Shown: positions 32,897 through 41,991 of the stretch, one piece after another | How the letters are laid out: every line of letters begins with the position of its first letter | How positions within the stretch are numbered: position 1 is the first letter of the stretch | NCBI GenBank assembly: GCA_028687435.1 | Contig: JAQUAF010000004.1 | Coordinates: forward strand, 130,344 to 173,647 | Direction: 5' to 3' | DNA length: 43,304 nucleotides | Source: Verrucomicrobiia bacterium | GTDB taxonomy: Bacteria; Verrucomicrobiota; Verrucomicrobiia; JABWAM01 | The notes under the pieces: model-generated | Database searches by the model: none | What the model saw: only the letters and a program-made list of their open reading frames with translations | Told to the model about the DNA's origin: nothing | Made by a program: the position numbers and the translations under genes

Positions 32897-35479
32897 TTAA
32901 CCCAACTTTCGCAATTCAAGGATATGCCTGATTATTTCGCGGCGGATGGAGTCAGAATCGCCTTTTTCCGCGTCGAAAGATTTCAGATATTTTTGCGCTT
33001 CCAGCGCCTGTTGTTTCTTTCCGGCATTTGCGGAGTTTTTGTTTTCTTCAATGGCTTTGAGCAGCGTGGAGAGATATCGGACATCGTCAATGCCTTCGCG
33101 ATAACCTTCCCAGGCGATGGTATCAATCACGCCATCGACGGTGGGATAGGTGAAGTTGTGATCGCGGTAGTTTTTATGGTCGAAATCATTCCAGATGTTT
33201 CCCATGCTGGTTTGGTAGGCAAAGGTACAGGCGCCATCGTAACCATTTTGCCACAGCAGGAGCCCATAATTCCTGCGGTAAATCTCCGGGTTTTCAACCC
33301 CGGCTTGCGGATTGGCGTAACTCCATATTTGATGTCCCTTGGAATGCCATTGGGCGGCTTCGTCTTTTGAAAGGGGACCGGCGCAGATAAGCAAGTCCTG
33401 AATGTCGCCCATGAGTTTGAAGTTTTGCCCCCGCCCGCCCGCCACGAAAATTTTTCCGCCGGCCTGATGGACGACATCCCATGCCTCCCTTTGTTTTTTC
33501 AGATTGGCCTCCTTGGCCTCGTCCAGCGCATAAAAATACACCTCGGGGATTCGCCGTTTTTGGGCAAACTCAACGATGGTTTGAACCCTTTTGGCCAGGA
33601 GCGGCAATTGGTCCTTCGGGCAATTCCTGAAGTAATTGTAAACCCCCATTTCAAGATAATAGAGGGGGGTATTATTCATGCCGGAGGCCGCTTTGATCGC
33701 AAGATATTGATCGAGCAATTCCTCGTCGAAGTTCTGGTAGCAGACGATGTTGGATACCCCATGGGCAAATAGATTTTCAAATTCCGCCTTTAACTGTTTT
33801 TCATTTTTCAGGTCTTCGGTTATGGCGCCAACGCCGGTTTTGTCCAATTTCGCGCCATAATAAATGCTGGAGGTGAAAACCGGGGGGGCCAGCTGAAAGG
33901 GAAGCACCTCCAGGATTATTTTGATTTCATGAATTTCCGTATCATGATTTTTTAGTTTGATGGATCCTTGGTAGGTTCCCGCGGGGGTATCGTCCGGAAC
34001 TTTGATGGTAACCCAAAACTGTTTGTTCTGTCCGGCGGGGATGGCTAACGGCAGGAGCGCCGGGCTATCCCGCACCGGCAATTCCGCGATGGTGGGATGT
34101 CCGCGTTTGTTTTGTTCATCGGGATTGCTGATCCAAACATATTCCTCTTTTCCGGCCCGGATGATCTTCAAGTAATTTTCCTGTTTTTCCGTGTCCACCC
34201 TGACCAGTGAATCGTCGTTAAGCAGGAGTTCGGGAACAAGGATTTTCCTGGTTTTTCTTTGTTGAATGTCGAACCATGCCGTGCCGGCCTGATACCAGCA
34301 TTTGACGACTCTGATTCGCACGTTGGCGGCGCTTATTTTTGCGGTGGAACTTTGCAGGCCGTCTGATTCCAGACTCAGGGAGGATAATTCGGAAAAGGCG
34401 CTGATGACGAAACTCCCCGGTTGGTATTCGCCGGGGCAGGCGGTGATGGCCATTTTATTGTCCAGTGAACCGGGGACGAAGGTGTCCATGGGCAGTATTT
34501 TTCTTTCTGAAACCGGCTGAACCACGGTGCAGAGAAAATCCCGGATGTTGATTTCACGGGCTTCAAAAGCCCTTAAAATTTTATCGAATTGCAACAGGGA
34601 CAGTTCCAGGGTTTGGAATTGATCCTGCCATTCGGATTCGATCAAGTTGGGGAAATTCGCGGCAAGTTGCGCGGACTTTTCCTTGAGCGCGGATAGTTTT
34701 GGCGCGAAAAGATGGCTGAAACGAAGCGCGTTGATATCCTTCCCCGCGCCCAGCTTGGCCAGTTTTTTTTCAAAGTTCGCCCGCTCCATTAACTCATTGA
34801 ACGGACGCAAGTGTTTGCGGAAGCTTTCGCCGATGATTTTATTGTCGAGGACCGTCCGCTTGTGGATTTTAATCTCATCCATGACGCCATCGAAATAGTC
34901 TGATTGATAAACCCCGATTAACAAGTTGCTGGTTTTATTGCCGAAGCCATGGCCCAGCTCGGTTTCCTGTTTCAGATTTCCGTCAAGATAAAGCCTGAGC
35001 AGACCGTCTTTTTTGGCCATGCCCATCAGGTGATGCCATTGGCCAACCTCCATCATTTTCCCAAAAACCACGCTGGCGTTTTTATTTTGTCTGACGAAGA
35101 AATAAGGGAGGCTGTTGTCGCGCCAGGACGCGGTCAGATAATAACCGCTGGACGGGAAATACTTGTTCACAATGCCTCCGCCACGATGGGAGTTTAATTT
35201 GACCCAGCATTCGATGGTTATTTCGTCCTCAATGTCCAAGGAGGGAGGGTTGCCGCAATCAATGAAGGTGCTCCGGCCGTCGAAAGACAAGGCCTTTCCC
35301 TCCCTGCCCTCCACCCATTTGATTTCACCGCGGATTTGTCCGTCATGGCCATTGCCGCTTTGGTCCCTGGCGACACTTCCTTCGCCTTCGTCCAGCGGCC
35401 AATAGGCCGCCAGGTCTTCATCGCCTTGGGCGCGAAAACAGCAAAGAAGAGAAAAAATGACGATGAGGATGGGTTTCAT
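32897..35479 (-). CDS. Exported LamG-domain / DUF4091-type glycan enzyme
   Basis: An 860-residue exported protein. Signal peptide at 1-19 (ILIVIFSLLCCFRAQG). Residues about 25-220 form a concanavalin/LamG fold: YWPLDEGEGSVARDQSGNGHDGQIRG, LSFDGRSTFIDCG, ITIECWVKLNS, WHHLMGMAKKDGLLRLYLDG. A helical region (NFEKKLAKL to SLLQFDKILRAFEAR) is followed by a beta domain (PGEYQPGSFVISAFSELSSL, FWVTIKVPDDTPAGTYQGSIKL) and a DUF4091-type barrel with YFYALDEAKEANL in the position of the LDEP catalytic segment, then WSYANPQ, RRNYGLLLWQNGYDGACTFAYQ and EGYREGIDDVRYLSTLL. The ATG at 35479 is chosen for the signal peptide; the longer frame runs into the pilin gene. It follows the pilin after 38 bp. Carbohydrate substrate not known. 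Confidence 0.8.
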   Translation of the reverse strand: MKPILIVIFSLLCCFRAQGDEDLAAYWPLDEGEGSVARDQSGNGHDGQIRGEIKWVEGREGKALSFDGRSTFIDCGNPPSLDIEDEITIECWVKLNSHRGGGIVNKYFPSSGYYLTASWRDNSLPYFFVRQNKNASVVFGKMMEVGQWHHLMGMAKKDGLLRLYLDGNLKQETELGHGFGNKTSNLLIGVYQSDYFDGVMDEIKIHKRTVLDNKIIGESFRKHLRPFNELMERANFEKKLAKLGAGKDINALRFSHLFAPKLSALKEKSAQLAANFPNLIESEWQDQFQTLELSLLQFDKILRAFEAREINIRDFLCTVVQPVSERKILPMDTFVPGSLDNKMAITACPGEYQPGSFVISAFSELSSLSLESDGLQSSTAKISAANVRIRVVKCWYQAGTAWFDIQQRKTRKILVPELLLNDDSLVRVDTEKQENYLKIIRAGKEEYVWISNPDEQNKRGHPTIAELPVRDSPALLPLAIPAGQNKQFWVTIKVPDDTPAGTYQGSIKLKNHDTEIHEIKIILEVLPFQLAPPVFTSSIYYGAKLDKTGVGAITEDLKNEKQLKAEFENLFAHGVSNIVCYQNFDEELLDQYLAIKAASGMNNTPLYYLEMGVYNYFRNCPKDQLPLLAKRVQTIVEFAQKRRIPEVYFYALDEAKEANLKKQREAWDVVHQAGGKIFVAGGRGQNFKLMGDIQDLLICAGPLSKDEAAQWHSKGHQIWSYANPQAGVENPEIYRRNYGLLLWQNGYDGACTFAYQTSMGNIWNDFDHKNYRDHNFTYPTVDGVIDTIAWEGYREGIDDVRYLSTLLKAIEENKNSANAGKKQQALEAQKYLKSFDAEKGDSDSIRREIIRHILELRKLG

Positions 35480-35517
35480 GGACGGTGCGCCTGCTGTTTG
35501 GCAATGGTGATGGCGGA

Positions 35518-36276
35518 TTATTTTACGGGAAACCAGAGGCCGCTTTTTTCCATGGCTTCCGCGGCGGAATGGCAACTGACATGTCCGTCGGCCCAAAGAT
35601 AATTTCCACCGTTGGTATGGCGGGTGGCTTTAAGGCTAATATCGCCAGCCTGATAAATATAAAAAACCGCATAAGAGTCGGCGCCGCCTGCGCCGGCCCC
35701 AATCCAGGCGTCGTTGGTGTCCCCGGCCATGATGGTGCCGGCGGAGTCCGAAATTTCCGCGAGATTGACCCAAGGGGGATATCCGCCGCTGACGATGTCT
35801 CTCCAGCCCAGGCGCAGGTTCCAACCATAACCGCCGTAAAAACCATCGTTGCCGAAGCTTGAGTAACCGCAACTGGTGTTCTTTTGGCTTGGACAATGGA
35901 AAACACCCCGTTCGAGTGTGGATGCCGCGGTTGAATGGAGATTGAGGTGCGGCGCGATCAGTCCTTTCCAGGTGTGATTGCTGGGGGTATGAGCGGCCTG
36001 CGCATTTCCCGAATGGGGCAGCCAGCCGTCGTTTTCATTGGCGTACATTGTGGCGGCCAGATGAATTTGCCGCAGGTTGTTGACGCAACCGGCCTGCTTG
36101 GCTTTGTCACGCGCGGCGCTGAGCCCGGGCGTGAGCAGTGAAAAGAGAATTCCCAAAATCGCCATGACGACTAATAATTCAATGAGCGTGAAGGCAACGT
36201 ATTTTTTGAAAAGGCCAGGCCGTTTCCGTTGCCAGGTTCCTCCTGTCGTCAAACCGTATTGTTTCGGAAAAATCAT
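35518..36276 (-). CDS. H-X9-DG pseudopilin with alanine at the prepilin cut site
   Basis: A 252-residue pilin-like protein. The leader is unusually long (about 29 residues, ending KKYVA), then FTLIELLVVMAILGILFSLL with Glu at +5, then CVNNLRQIHLAATMYANENDGWLP. A Cys-rich middle (HCPSQKNTSCGYSSFG) follows and RHTNGGNYLWADGHVSCHS gives the H-X9-DG motif. The residue before the cut is Ala where nearly all prepilins have Gly. Ribosome site GGAG seven bases before ATG. It leads the operon with the LamG/DUF4091 enzyme and is preceded by a structured leader and a strong promoter. Expected to sit in a pseudopilus or the inner membrane. Confidence 0.9.
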   Translation of the reverse strand: MIFPKQYGLTTGGTWQRKRPGLFKKYVAFTLIELLVVMAILGILFSLLTPGLSAARDKAKQAGCVNNLRQIHLAATMYANENDGWLPHSGNAQAAHTPSNHTWKGLIAPHLNLHSTAASTLERGVFHCPSQKNTSCGYSSFGNDGFYGGYGWNLRLGWRDIVSGGYPPWVNLAEISDSAGTIMAGDTNDAWIGAGAGGADSYAVFYIYQAGDISLKATRHTNGGNYLWADGHVSCHSAAEAMEKSGLWFPVK

Positions 36277-36287
36277 GCAAATCTCCG

Positions 36288-36443
36288 TTAACCCGACTTT
36301 CTCAGATCAGCCTCATTTTTTGCAGTAAATTTTTATAAGTTGTTGAGCCGCAATGGGTGATTTTTTAAAATCGGTTGTGTGGAGACCGCAGTCGTTTTGT
36401 TGATTTTCAATGACTTACGTAAAATCTGAGAAACTCGGGTTAA
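36288..36443 (-). promoter_or_regulatory. Structured 5' leader with 20-nt long-range inverted repeat
   Basis: TTAACCCGACTTTCTCAGAT (36288-36307) and the complement of TTAACCCGAGTTTCTCAGAT (36424-36443) pair at 19 of 20 positions around 116 nt. In the pilin mRNA the first arm starts about 10 nt from the 5' end and the second ends next to the GGAG ribosome site. The loop has further short stems such as GATTTT/AAAATC. Could be a regulatory leader, or a small mobile element with terminal inverted repeats. Confidence 0.5.
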
Positions 36444-36460
36444 GTTGTTTTCTTGTTTGG

Positions 36461-36488
36461 ACTATAACCGCCACCTGCACCATGTCAA
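36461..36488 (-). promoter_or_regulatory. Strong sigma70-type promoter of pilin-LamG operon
   Basis: On the minus strand TTGACA (36488-36483), a 16-bp spacer, TATAGT (36466-36461), giving a start near 36454 and a leader of about 178 nt before the pilin ATG. It lies immediately beyond the stop of the upstream gene. Confidence 0.75.
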
Positions 36489-36490
36489 GT

Positions 36491-39400
36491 TCATGGATTC
36501 ATGGGGTGGACCGGATTGCCGAGGCCAAGTTGTCCCTCCAGCCATTTGGTCAGGAAGGCGTAAAATGGTTTTATCGCGTCATGTTTGGCGAGCGGGTCCT
36601 GGAATATTTCCTTGGGCGGGCGAATTTCGTTATAGGCTGAATAAACCGAGCTGGGGGGACAGGTGGTGTCGGCAAATCCCACGGAAACGATGGCCGGACA
36701 TTCGATTTTGCGCGCAAAATTGACGGTGTCGAAATAAGCCGACATTTTCAGATAAGGCGCTTTTTCTTCAGCGGTGGCGCCGCGGATGAGCAGCGGCGGC
36801 CATCCCGCCTGGCGATCCGCCAGACTGCCTGACAGATCGCACAAGGCTGGCACGTTTGCCGCCACGGCGGTAATTCGCCGGTTCAACCCCGCCATGATCA
36901 ACGAAAGCCCGCCCCCCTGGCTGCTGCCGCAGGCCGCCAGATGTTTGCCGTCAAAGTCCGGGCGTGAGGTGAGATATTCGATCGCCCGGTCGATTCCCAG
37001 AATGACCCGGCGAAAGTAGGCGCGGTGGCGGTCAGGCGCGCCAATGTACATGTACATGCAGGGAACCAGCCGGTTAATTTCCTCATAAAGTCTGATGCTT
37101 TCCTCGGGTGGCAGTCCGACCTCATAATTGTGGATGCCCAAGTGCAGGGCCAAAACGCCCTTGGCGCCCCATTCGCAGCCGCTGGGAATGCTGGGATTCT
37201 GGCCGGCGGGTTGCACGGTCAAATAAGCGGGGTAGGGTGGTTTTGCCTGTTTGGGAATGCTGAGAAATCCATGCAAACGCGTGTTGTCCAGATTGGCGAA
37301 ACTAATCAAAAAACAATCCTGTTTTTCGTTGGAAAATTTGGACAGTGGCGACATTTTCATGTCCAGCGGGATTTTGGCCAGTTCGGCTCTGCCGTTATTC
37401 CAGAAGGCGTCGAAATCCTCCGGCATGACCGCCGTGGTTTTGATGCGGTCGGGTTCGAAACCGGCCGAGGCGCAGACCGTGTAAGTTTTTTTATTTTTTA
37501 CATAACTTACAGCGCAACGCAGAAAACCGGGTTCCGTCAAGGCGCCCGTGACGCGGAGGGGGCTTTGAGCGAGCTTCAACGATTGGGTTTCAATGATTTT
37601 TCCGCCATCGAGAGAGAGCCGGACTGTCACAGGGCATTCATTGAACGGCTCTTCCGGGACATTGGCGGTAATTTGAAATCCGGCTCGTTCCCCGCAACGG
37701 TACAAAGCCTCGGGGCGGTCGGTTTTGACCGTCAGGATATTTTCTTTTGCCGGGTCGCGTTTGGCCGTGGCGTTTTCCCCGGAAGCAAGTTGATCCAAAA
37801 CCTTGAGGATCCGGATCCTGGCCTGGTCTGCCGCCAGCCGGTTTTTGTCAGACGCCCAACGCACCACATCCCAATCAAATTGTCCCGCCACCTCGGTGGG
37901 CAGGACCTGCAACAATTGCTTCGCCTTCCGCAAGGCGTCGGAGGTAATTCCTTTCTTCCCCAGTTCTTCGACCCGGGTCGAAAGCATCTGGAGATATTCG
38001 TAGTCCTCAACCCCTTCCCGGATGGCCTCCCAATGTTTGCCGGCGGTCACCGTATCCGCCGTGGTGTAACTGACGCCATAGCTTTCTTCCGGTGTGGCGA
38101 ATTCGTTCCAGGCGGCGCAGTTTTCGGTTCGATAATAGTTCCAATAATTCCAAAATCCCATCCCTTCCGCGCCATCGCGCCAGCAATGCCATGCCTGCAG
38201 GCGATGATAGTAATAAGGATCAAACAAACGCGAAGGCCCGTAGGAGCTGTAGAGCCAGAATCGCCTGGATTTGTTTTTTTCCGCCGCCGCCGCCTCCCGG
38301 ACAACCGCGGTGATTCCGCCGACGTCCGGCAAGCTTGGACAGAGAATGTCATGAACGCCGATCATTTCCTTGAAAGCCGCGGTGGAATTTTTGAATGAGG
38401 AGGCGTCGGTGAAAAGCAGCATTTGGGGCGCGCCCGCCTTGATGGCCTTGCCCCAAACAGTGTTTATTTTGCAATGCTCATCCTTTGACGGTTCATCGTA
38501 AAGATGCATGGCGATCTGTTCCGGTTTGACGCCGCGGGTTTGGGCATGCTTCGCAAAGGCCGCCGCCCATTGCCCCACCATGCGCTCGAATCTTGGCGTG
38601 CCCATCGGTTCCCCGCAAAAATCCTTCAACATGTTGCCGGTGTAAATATGAAAACGCCGGACGCCTTTCCATCTGGCGGCCCAATCATCAAACCCCCCGG
38701 TTCGCAGGGGTTTGACCAGATTCCCTTCCGTGTCAAAATCTCCTTTCTCCGGCCAGCAGGCGCTTTTCCGTTGGCCATACGCCGTATCCACAAAGTGCTC
38801 CCGCATGTCCTTGATGGCCAGGGGGACATTTTGCTCCGTGGCGCTTTTAAAACTGAAAGGCCGGTCGGTATAATCCCACATCGTCAGCGACAACCGTGGC
38901 TGGTCGGGAAAACGAAAGGGATGCAAAACAAAATTCAGCGGTATTTTTAATAAGTGCCGCTGATTGCCGCTTGCCAGCAGGAAACCTTGATGGCTGCCCG
39001 CCTTGATCCCCCGCGGGTTGAAGGTCAACCATAGCTGCCGGGTCATGCCGGACGGGATGATGACCCGGTATCCTTTCCCGCTCTTGCCCGCCGCCACCAA
39101 CGGGTCGGCGATCATCTTGCCTTCCTGGGCGCCAACAAATTCGACCTGCTGAACGGTAAGATAGTCCGGAGCGGTTCCGCCAGGCAGGCCGTCGAATGAA
39201 ATTTCCAAATCGAGGTCTTCCGCGCCGGCATTGGTCAAATTGACAGCTTCCGCGCGATATTCATAATCCATCATTTCCATGACCAGGGAGGGCGGTTCGG
39301 GGGGCGGCGCGGACGGTGTTTCCATGGCCTCCAGCGGATCCCAGCGATTTTTATGCCAGACCATAAGCGGTGGATATTTTTTTAACCGCAAAATTTCCGC

Positions 39401-40405
39401 ATGAATCCGCAGGATGTCCCGATGGATGTCATTCAATGGCGTGATGGCGCGGGTTTCGTCGGTCAGGCACTGGAATTCCATTGCATCCGTCCTTGCCTTG
39501 AGTTGCGCCAGTTTTTCTGACAGACGTGTTTTTTCCTCCACGGGCAAATCCGCGGCGGCACGGCGAAGGTGATCAAGGTCTTTCAACAGGACACCGGACA
39601 CATTGTCGCGAACGGTCGAATTTTTCAGATATTCCTTCACCGCGCCCGTTTTTTTGCCCGCAGCAGGTTTTTCGAGCAAGGCATCAGGTCCGCGAAACAC
39701 CTCGACTTCATCGCAAAAGAAAAACTTGGGACTTTGTTCGGCAAAACAAACATAGCGGCCCCTGGTGTCCAGCCGGACGGAATAGCGGTGGCAAACCTGG
39801 CGCTGTTTGTTCCCGAAAGGCGCCAGCTCCGGCGGCAATTCCTCGGGCCACGTGGGGTTGATCATCTCGCCGGCAAGGAAAAATTCCTTCCCGTCTTCGC
39901 TCACAAAAACCTTGATGGACCGGGGCCAACGCACATTGCGGAGCCCGTCAAAAGCCGTTCGAAAAGTTGCTTCGCCAAGGGGCTCGACCTTCCCCAAATC
40001 CACGGTGATCAGCGCTTGCGAAACATTTTTCCAGCCAACGGTTGTTTTCTGACCCCAAAACATTTCCGCCCCATTGTAAATCACGCCATCCGTGAGCTGG
40101 CGCAAATCATCGGCGTCAAGACATAACCCGTAATTGGGCGCGGGATCGAGCGTATAAGGCTTTCCTTTCGCCAGGTTGACGTCCGCGGCGGATGATTTTT
40201 CCCGGGCAATGATGGGGTTGGCGGCTTTGGTTTCGGCAGTTGCCGTTTCGGCGCAAACACCGGATGACAATCTCAAAACCATGATTAGCGCGATCACTAA
40301 TTCCAGGATTTTTATTGTTTGTTCAACCAACAGCACATGTTTTTTTGGAATGCGGAGAGTTTTAGCCGCGCATGGGCCTTTTCCTTTGTCATTTTTTGAA
40401 ATCAT
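36491..40405 (-). CDS. Giant exported DUF4091 glycosidase-like / acetyl xylan esterase (CE7) fusion
   Basis: A 1304-residue exported protein. Signal segment 33-52 (ILELVIALIMVLRLSSGVCA, then E) after a long basic n-region. Residues 75-240 look like an F5/8C-type carbohydrate-binding module; 260-345 is helical; 380-490 a beta domain; 500-850 a DUF4091 barrel with MHLYDEPSKDEH (D637-E638-P639) and REGVEDYEYLQML. From about 985 to the end is an acetyl esterase of the CE7/AXE1 kind with PEDFDAFWNNG, the nucleophile in GSSQGGG (S1162), acid in GFADTTCPP (D1246) and histidine in LAKHDA (H1275). It should cleave and deacetylate a substituted polysaccharide outside the cytoplasm. Ribosome site AGGA before the ATG. 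Third in the operon after the broken paralogue and the GH20 gene, 26 bp behind the latter. Confidence 0.85.
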   Translation of the reverse strand: MISKNDKGKGPCAAKTLRIPKKHVLLVEQTIKILELVIALIMVLRLSSGVCAETATAETKAANPIIAREKSSAADVNLAKGKPYTLDPAPNYGLCLDADDLRQLTDGVIYNGAEMFWGQKTTVGWKNVSQALITVDLGKVEPLGEATFRTAFDGLRNVRWPRSIKVFVSEDGKEFFLAGEMINPTWPEELPPELAPFGNKQRQVCHRYSVRLDTRGRYVCFAEQSPKFFFCDEVEVFRGPDALLEKPAAGKKTGAVKEYLKNSTVRDNVSGVLLKDLDHLRRAAADLPVEEKTRLSEKLAQLKARTDAMEFQCLTDETRAITPLNDIHRDILRIHAEILRLKKYPPLMVWHKNRWDPLEAMETPSAPPPEPPSLVMEMMDYEYRAEAVNLTNAGAEDLDLEISFDGLPGGTAPDYLTVQQVEFVGAQEGKMIADPLVAAGKSGKGYRVIIPSGMTRQLWLTFNPRGIKAGSHQGFLLASGNQRHLLKIPLNFVLHPFRFPDQPRLSLTMWDYTDRPFSFKSATEQNVPLAIKDMREHFVDTAYGQRKSACWPEKGDFDTEGNLVKPLRTGGFDDWAARWKGVRRFHIYTGNMLKDFCGEPMGTPRFERMVGQWAAAFAKHAQTRGVKPEQIAMHLYDEPSKDEHCKINTVWGKAIKAGAPQMLLFTDASSFKNSTAAFKEMIGVHDILCPSLPDVGGITAVVREAAAAEKNKSRRFWLYSSYGPSRLFDPYYYHRLQAWHCWRDGAEGMGFWNYWNYYRTENCAAWNEFATPEESYGVSYTTADTVTAGKHWEAIREGVEDYEYLQMLSTRVEELGKKGITSDALRKAKQLLQVLPTEVAGQFDWDVVRWASDKNRLAADQARIRILKVLDQLASGENATAKRDPAKENILTVKTDRPEALYRCGERAGFQITANVPEEPFNECPVTVRLSLDGGKIIETQSLKLAQSPLRVTGALTEPGFLRCAVSYVKNKKTYTVCASAGFEPDRIKTTAVMPEDFDAFWNNGRAELAKIPLDMKMSPLSKFSNEKQDCFLISFANLDNTRLHGFLSIPKQAKPPYPAYLTVQPAGQNPSIPSGCEWGAKGVLALHLGIHNYEVGLPPEESIRLYEEINRLVPCMYMYIGAPDRHRAYFRRVILGIDRAIEYLTSRPDFDGKHLAACGSSQGGGLSLIMAGLNRRITAVAANVPALCDLSGSLADRQAGWPPLLIRGATAEEKAPYLKMSAYFDTVNFARKIECPAIVSVGFADTTCPPSSVYSAYNEIRPPKEIFQDPLAKHDAIKPFYAFLTKWLEGQLGLGNPVHPMNP

Positions 40406-40431
40406 GATTTTTCCTTGGTGTTTTTTGCTTT

Positions 40432-41892
40432 TTACCAGGTGAATTCCGCTGTTTCGATCAGACCCGGGTGGAGAATTTCAGGCATCCGGTTATACCATGC
40501 TGTGGCAATCAATCCGGCCGACCTGGCTTCGATGCAGCGTTCCGCAAAGCTGTGGATATTTTCACCGTAGCGCGGAAAGTCCGGCAATTTATGCCATGAC
40601 GAACGGTTTCCCGAACAGGTTGGCGCGCCGATCACTTTCCGGCCTTTTGCCTGGTAATATTCAAGATAGGGAAATGGACGCACAAATTTCGGAAACTGTC
40701 CGCCGAGATATGGACCATAAACTTTGATGAAGCTGGCGGTAAGATCTTCTTCAAGTCGCACCGGTTGTCCATAGGCTTCCAAAACCCGGGCGGTGACGGT
40801 CGGAAGTTCATTCCGCCATTCGGTCTGCCAGCGTGCGTCATACACGATATGGGATTTGTTCGCCCGGTCATGGCGCGCCACCAACAGCGGGTTGTCAAGG
40901 CTGGTGGTCCAGTAGTCCCAATACATGATCCAGGCGCCGGGATGCAAATGTTCCAGCGCGTCAGGATGGGCGCAAAGGATGTCATCCCAGAGGATCGGTG
41001 TCAGGCCCTTTCGGCAGAGCCACTCGCAGATGCGGTTGGTATGAGTGGCATAGAGCACTCCTTTGCTGGTTTTTTGCATCTCCATTTTGCAGCGCGGGCA
41101 ATGGCCAAGCTGCCGGGCTTCGTCCGCCCCGATATGCATGAAACGGCTATTGCCGAACATTTGGAGCATGTCCTCCGCAAGTTCAGTGAAGATTTGGAAG
41201 GATTTTTCGTTGGTGGGGCACATTTGGGCGCGATGTTGATCTTCCTCGCGAACCTCCGCGTATGCATCGTGTTTCAGCAGATATTCAAGATGTCCCAGCG
41301 ATTGCAGCAGCGGGATGATTTCCATGCCTTGTTCCCGCGCCTGCGTCACCAGCGCCGTTATTTCCGCGCGGGTCAGGGCGGATGGCGAGGCCACGATGCG
41401 GTGCCGGCCCGCAAACGGAAAGCGGTCGCCGAATTCCATGAGAAGGGTGTTGAGCTTGAGCCGCGCGGCGGTGGCAATGAGGTTTTGCGCCTCGACAAAA
41501 CCCATTTGCCGGAAACAGCGGAACATCAAGTGCATGCCGCGGATGGGCAATCGCGGCCAGTCGTGGATGTGGCACGCCGGCAGATGGGGGCCATCCTGAA
41601 GCTGGATCAAGGTGGCGTATGCCCGCTGGAAACCTTGCGGTGTTGAGGCCGCGATGGCCATCCCGGCGGCGTCAATATCGATCCGGTATTCCTCCTCGCC
41701 AAGATTTTCCTTCCTGGCAAGCGAGAGGTTTTTCGAACGCTCATCATCCGCCACTCCCAGAACGGTCTGGAATTTTGACTTGATGCGATCAAGGCCGGAA
41801 CGATCCTTTATTCCCCAGGTTTCATCAATCCTCACCATTTCATCATGAAAAACCGCTTCCTTGCATGATGGTAGAATTTCGAATTTATTCAT
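40432..41892 (-). CDS. GH20-family beta-N-acetylhexosaminidase-like protein
   Basis: A 486-residue protein. Residues about 1-105 form the GH20b-like front domain, and the barrel follows with PIRGMHLMF, KLNTLLMEF, EQGMEIIPLLQSLGHLEYLL, and the catalytic pair in FMHIGADEARQLGHCPRC (D257, E258), then PILWDDILCAHP and an unusual MYWDYWTT. GH20 enzymes release terminal N-acetylhexosamine by substrate-assisted catalysis. No signal peptide is seen, so it would work in the cytoplasm on imported sugars unless exported in another way. Ribosome site TGGAAAAAT before the ATG. It lies between the two DUF4091 genes, 99 bp from the upstream one and 26 bp from the downstream one. Confidence 0.85.
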   Translation of the reverse strand: MNKFEILPSCKEAVFHDEMVRIDETWGIKDRSGLDRIKSKFQTVLGVADDERSKNLSLARKENLGEEEYRIDIDAAGMAIAASTPQGFQRAYATLIQLQDGPHLPACHIHDWPRLPIRGMHLMFRCFRQMGFVEAQNLIATAARLKLNTLLMEFGDRFPFAGRHRIVASPSALTRAEITALVTQAREQGMEIIPLLQSLGHLEYLLKHDAYAEVREEDQHRAQMCPTNEKSFQIFTELAEDMLQMFGNSRFMHIGADEARQLGHCPRCKMEMQKTSKGVLYATHTNRICEWLCRKGLTPILWDDILCAHPDALEHLHPGAWIMYWDYWTTSLDNPLLVARHDRANKSHIVYDARWQTEWRNELPTVTARVLEAYGQPVRLEEDLTASFIKVYGPYLGGQFPKFVRPFPYLEYYQAKGRKVIGAPTCSGNRSSWHKLPDFPRYGENIHSFAERCIEARSAGLIATAWYNRMPEILHPGLIETAEFTW

Positions 41893-41991
41893 ATTTTTCC
41901 AGTGAACAGCATTATGGGGTGCGCTTTATTTCAATTCCAACGTTCTTGGAATATTTGGCAGAATGTTTTTTTGCGCATGCCGCCAGGGGGG

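Noticed and set aside
37025..38398. A 457-codon plus-strand frame over the DUF4091-esterase gene
   Set aside because: Antisense shadow of a gene with clear catalytic motifs.
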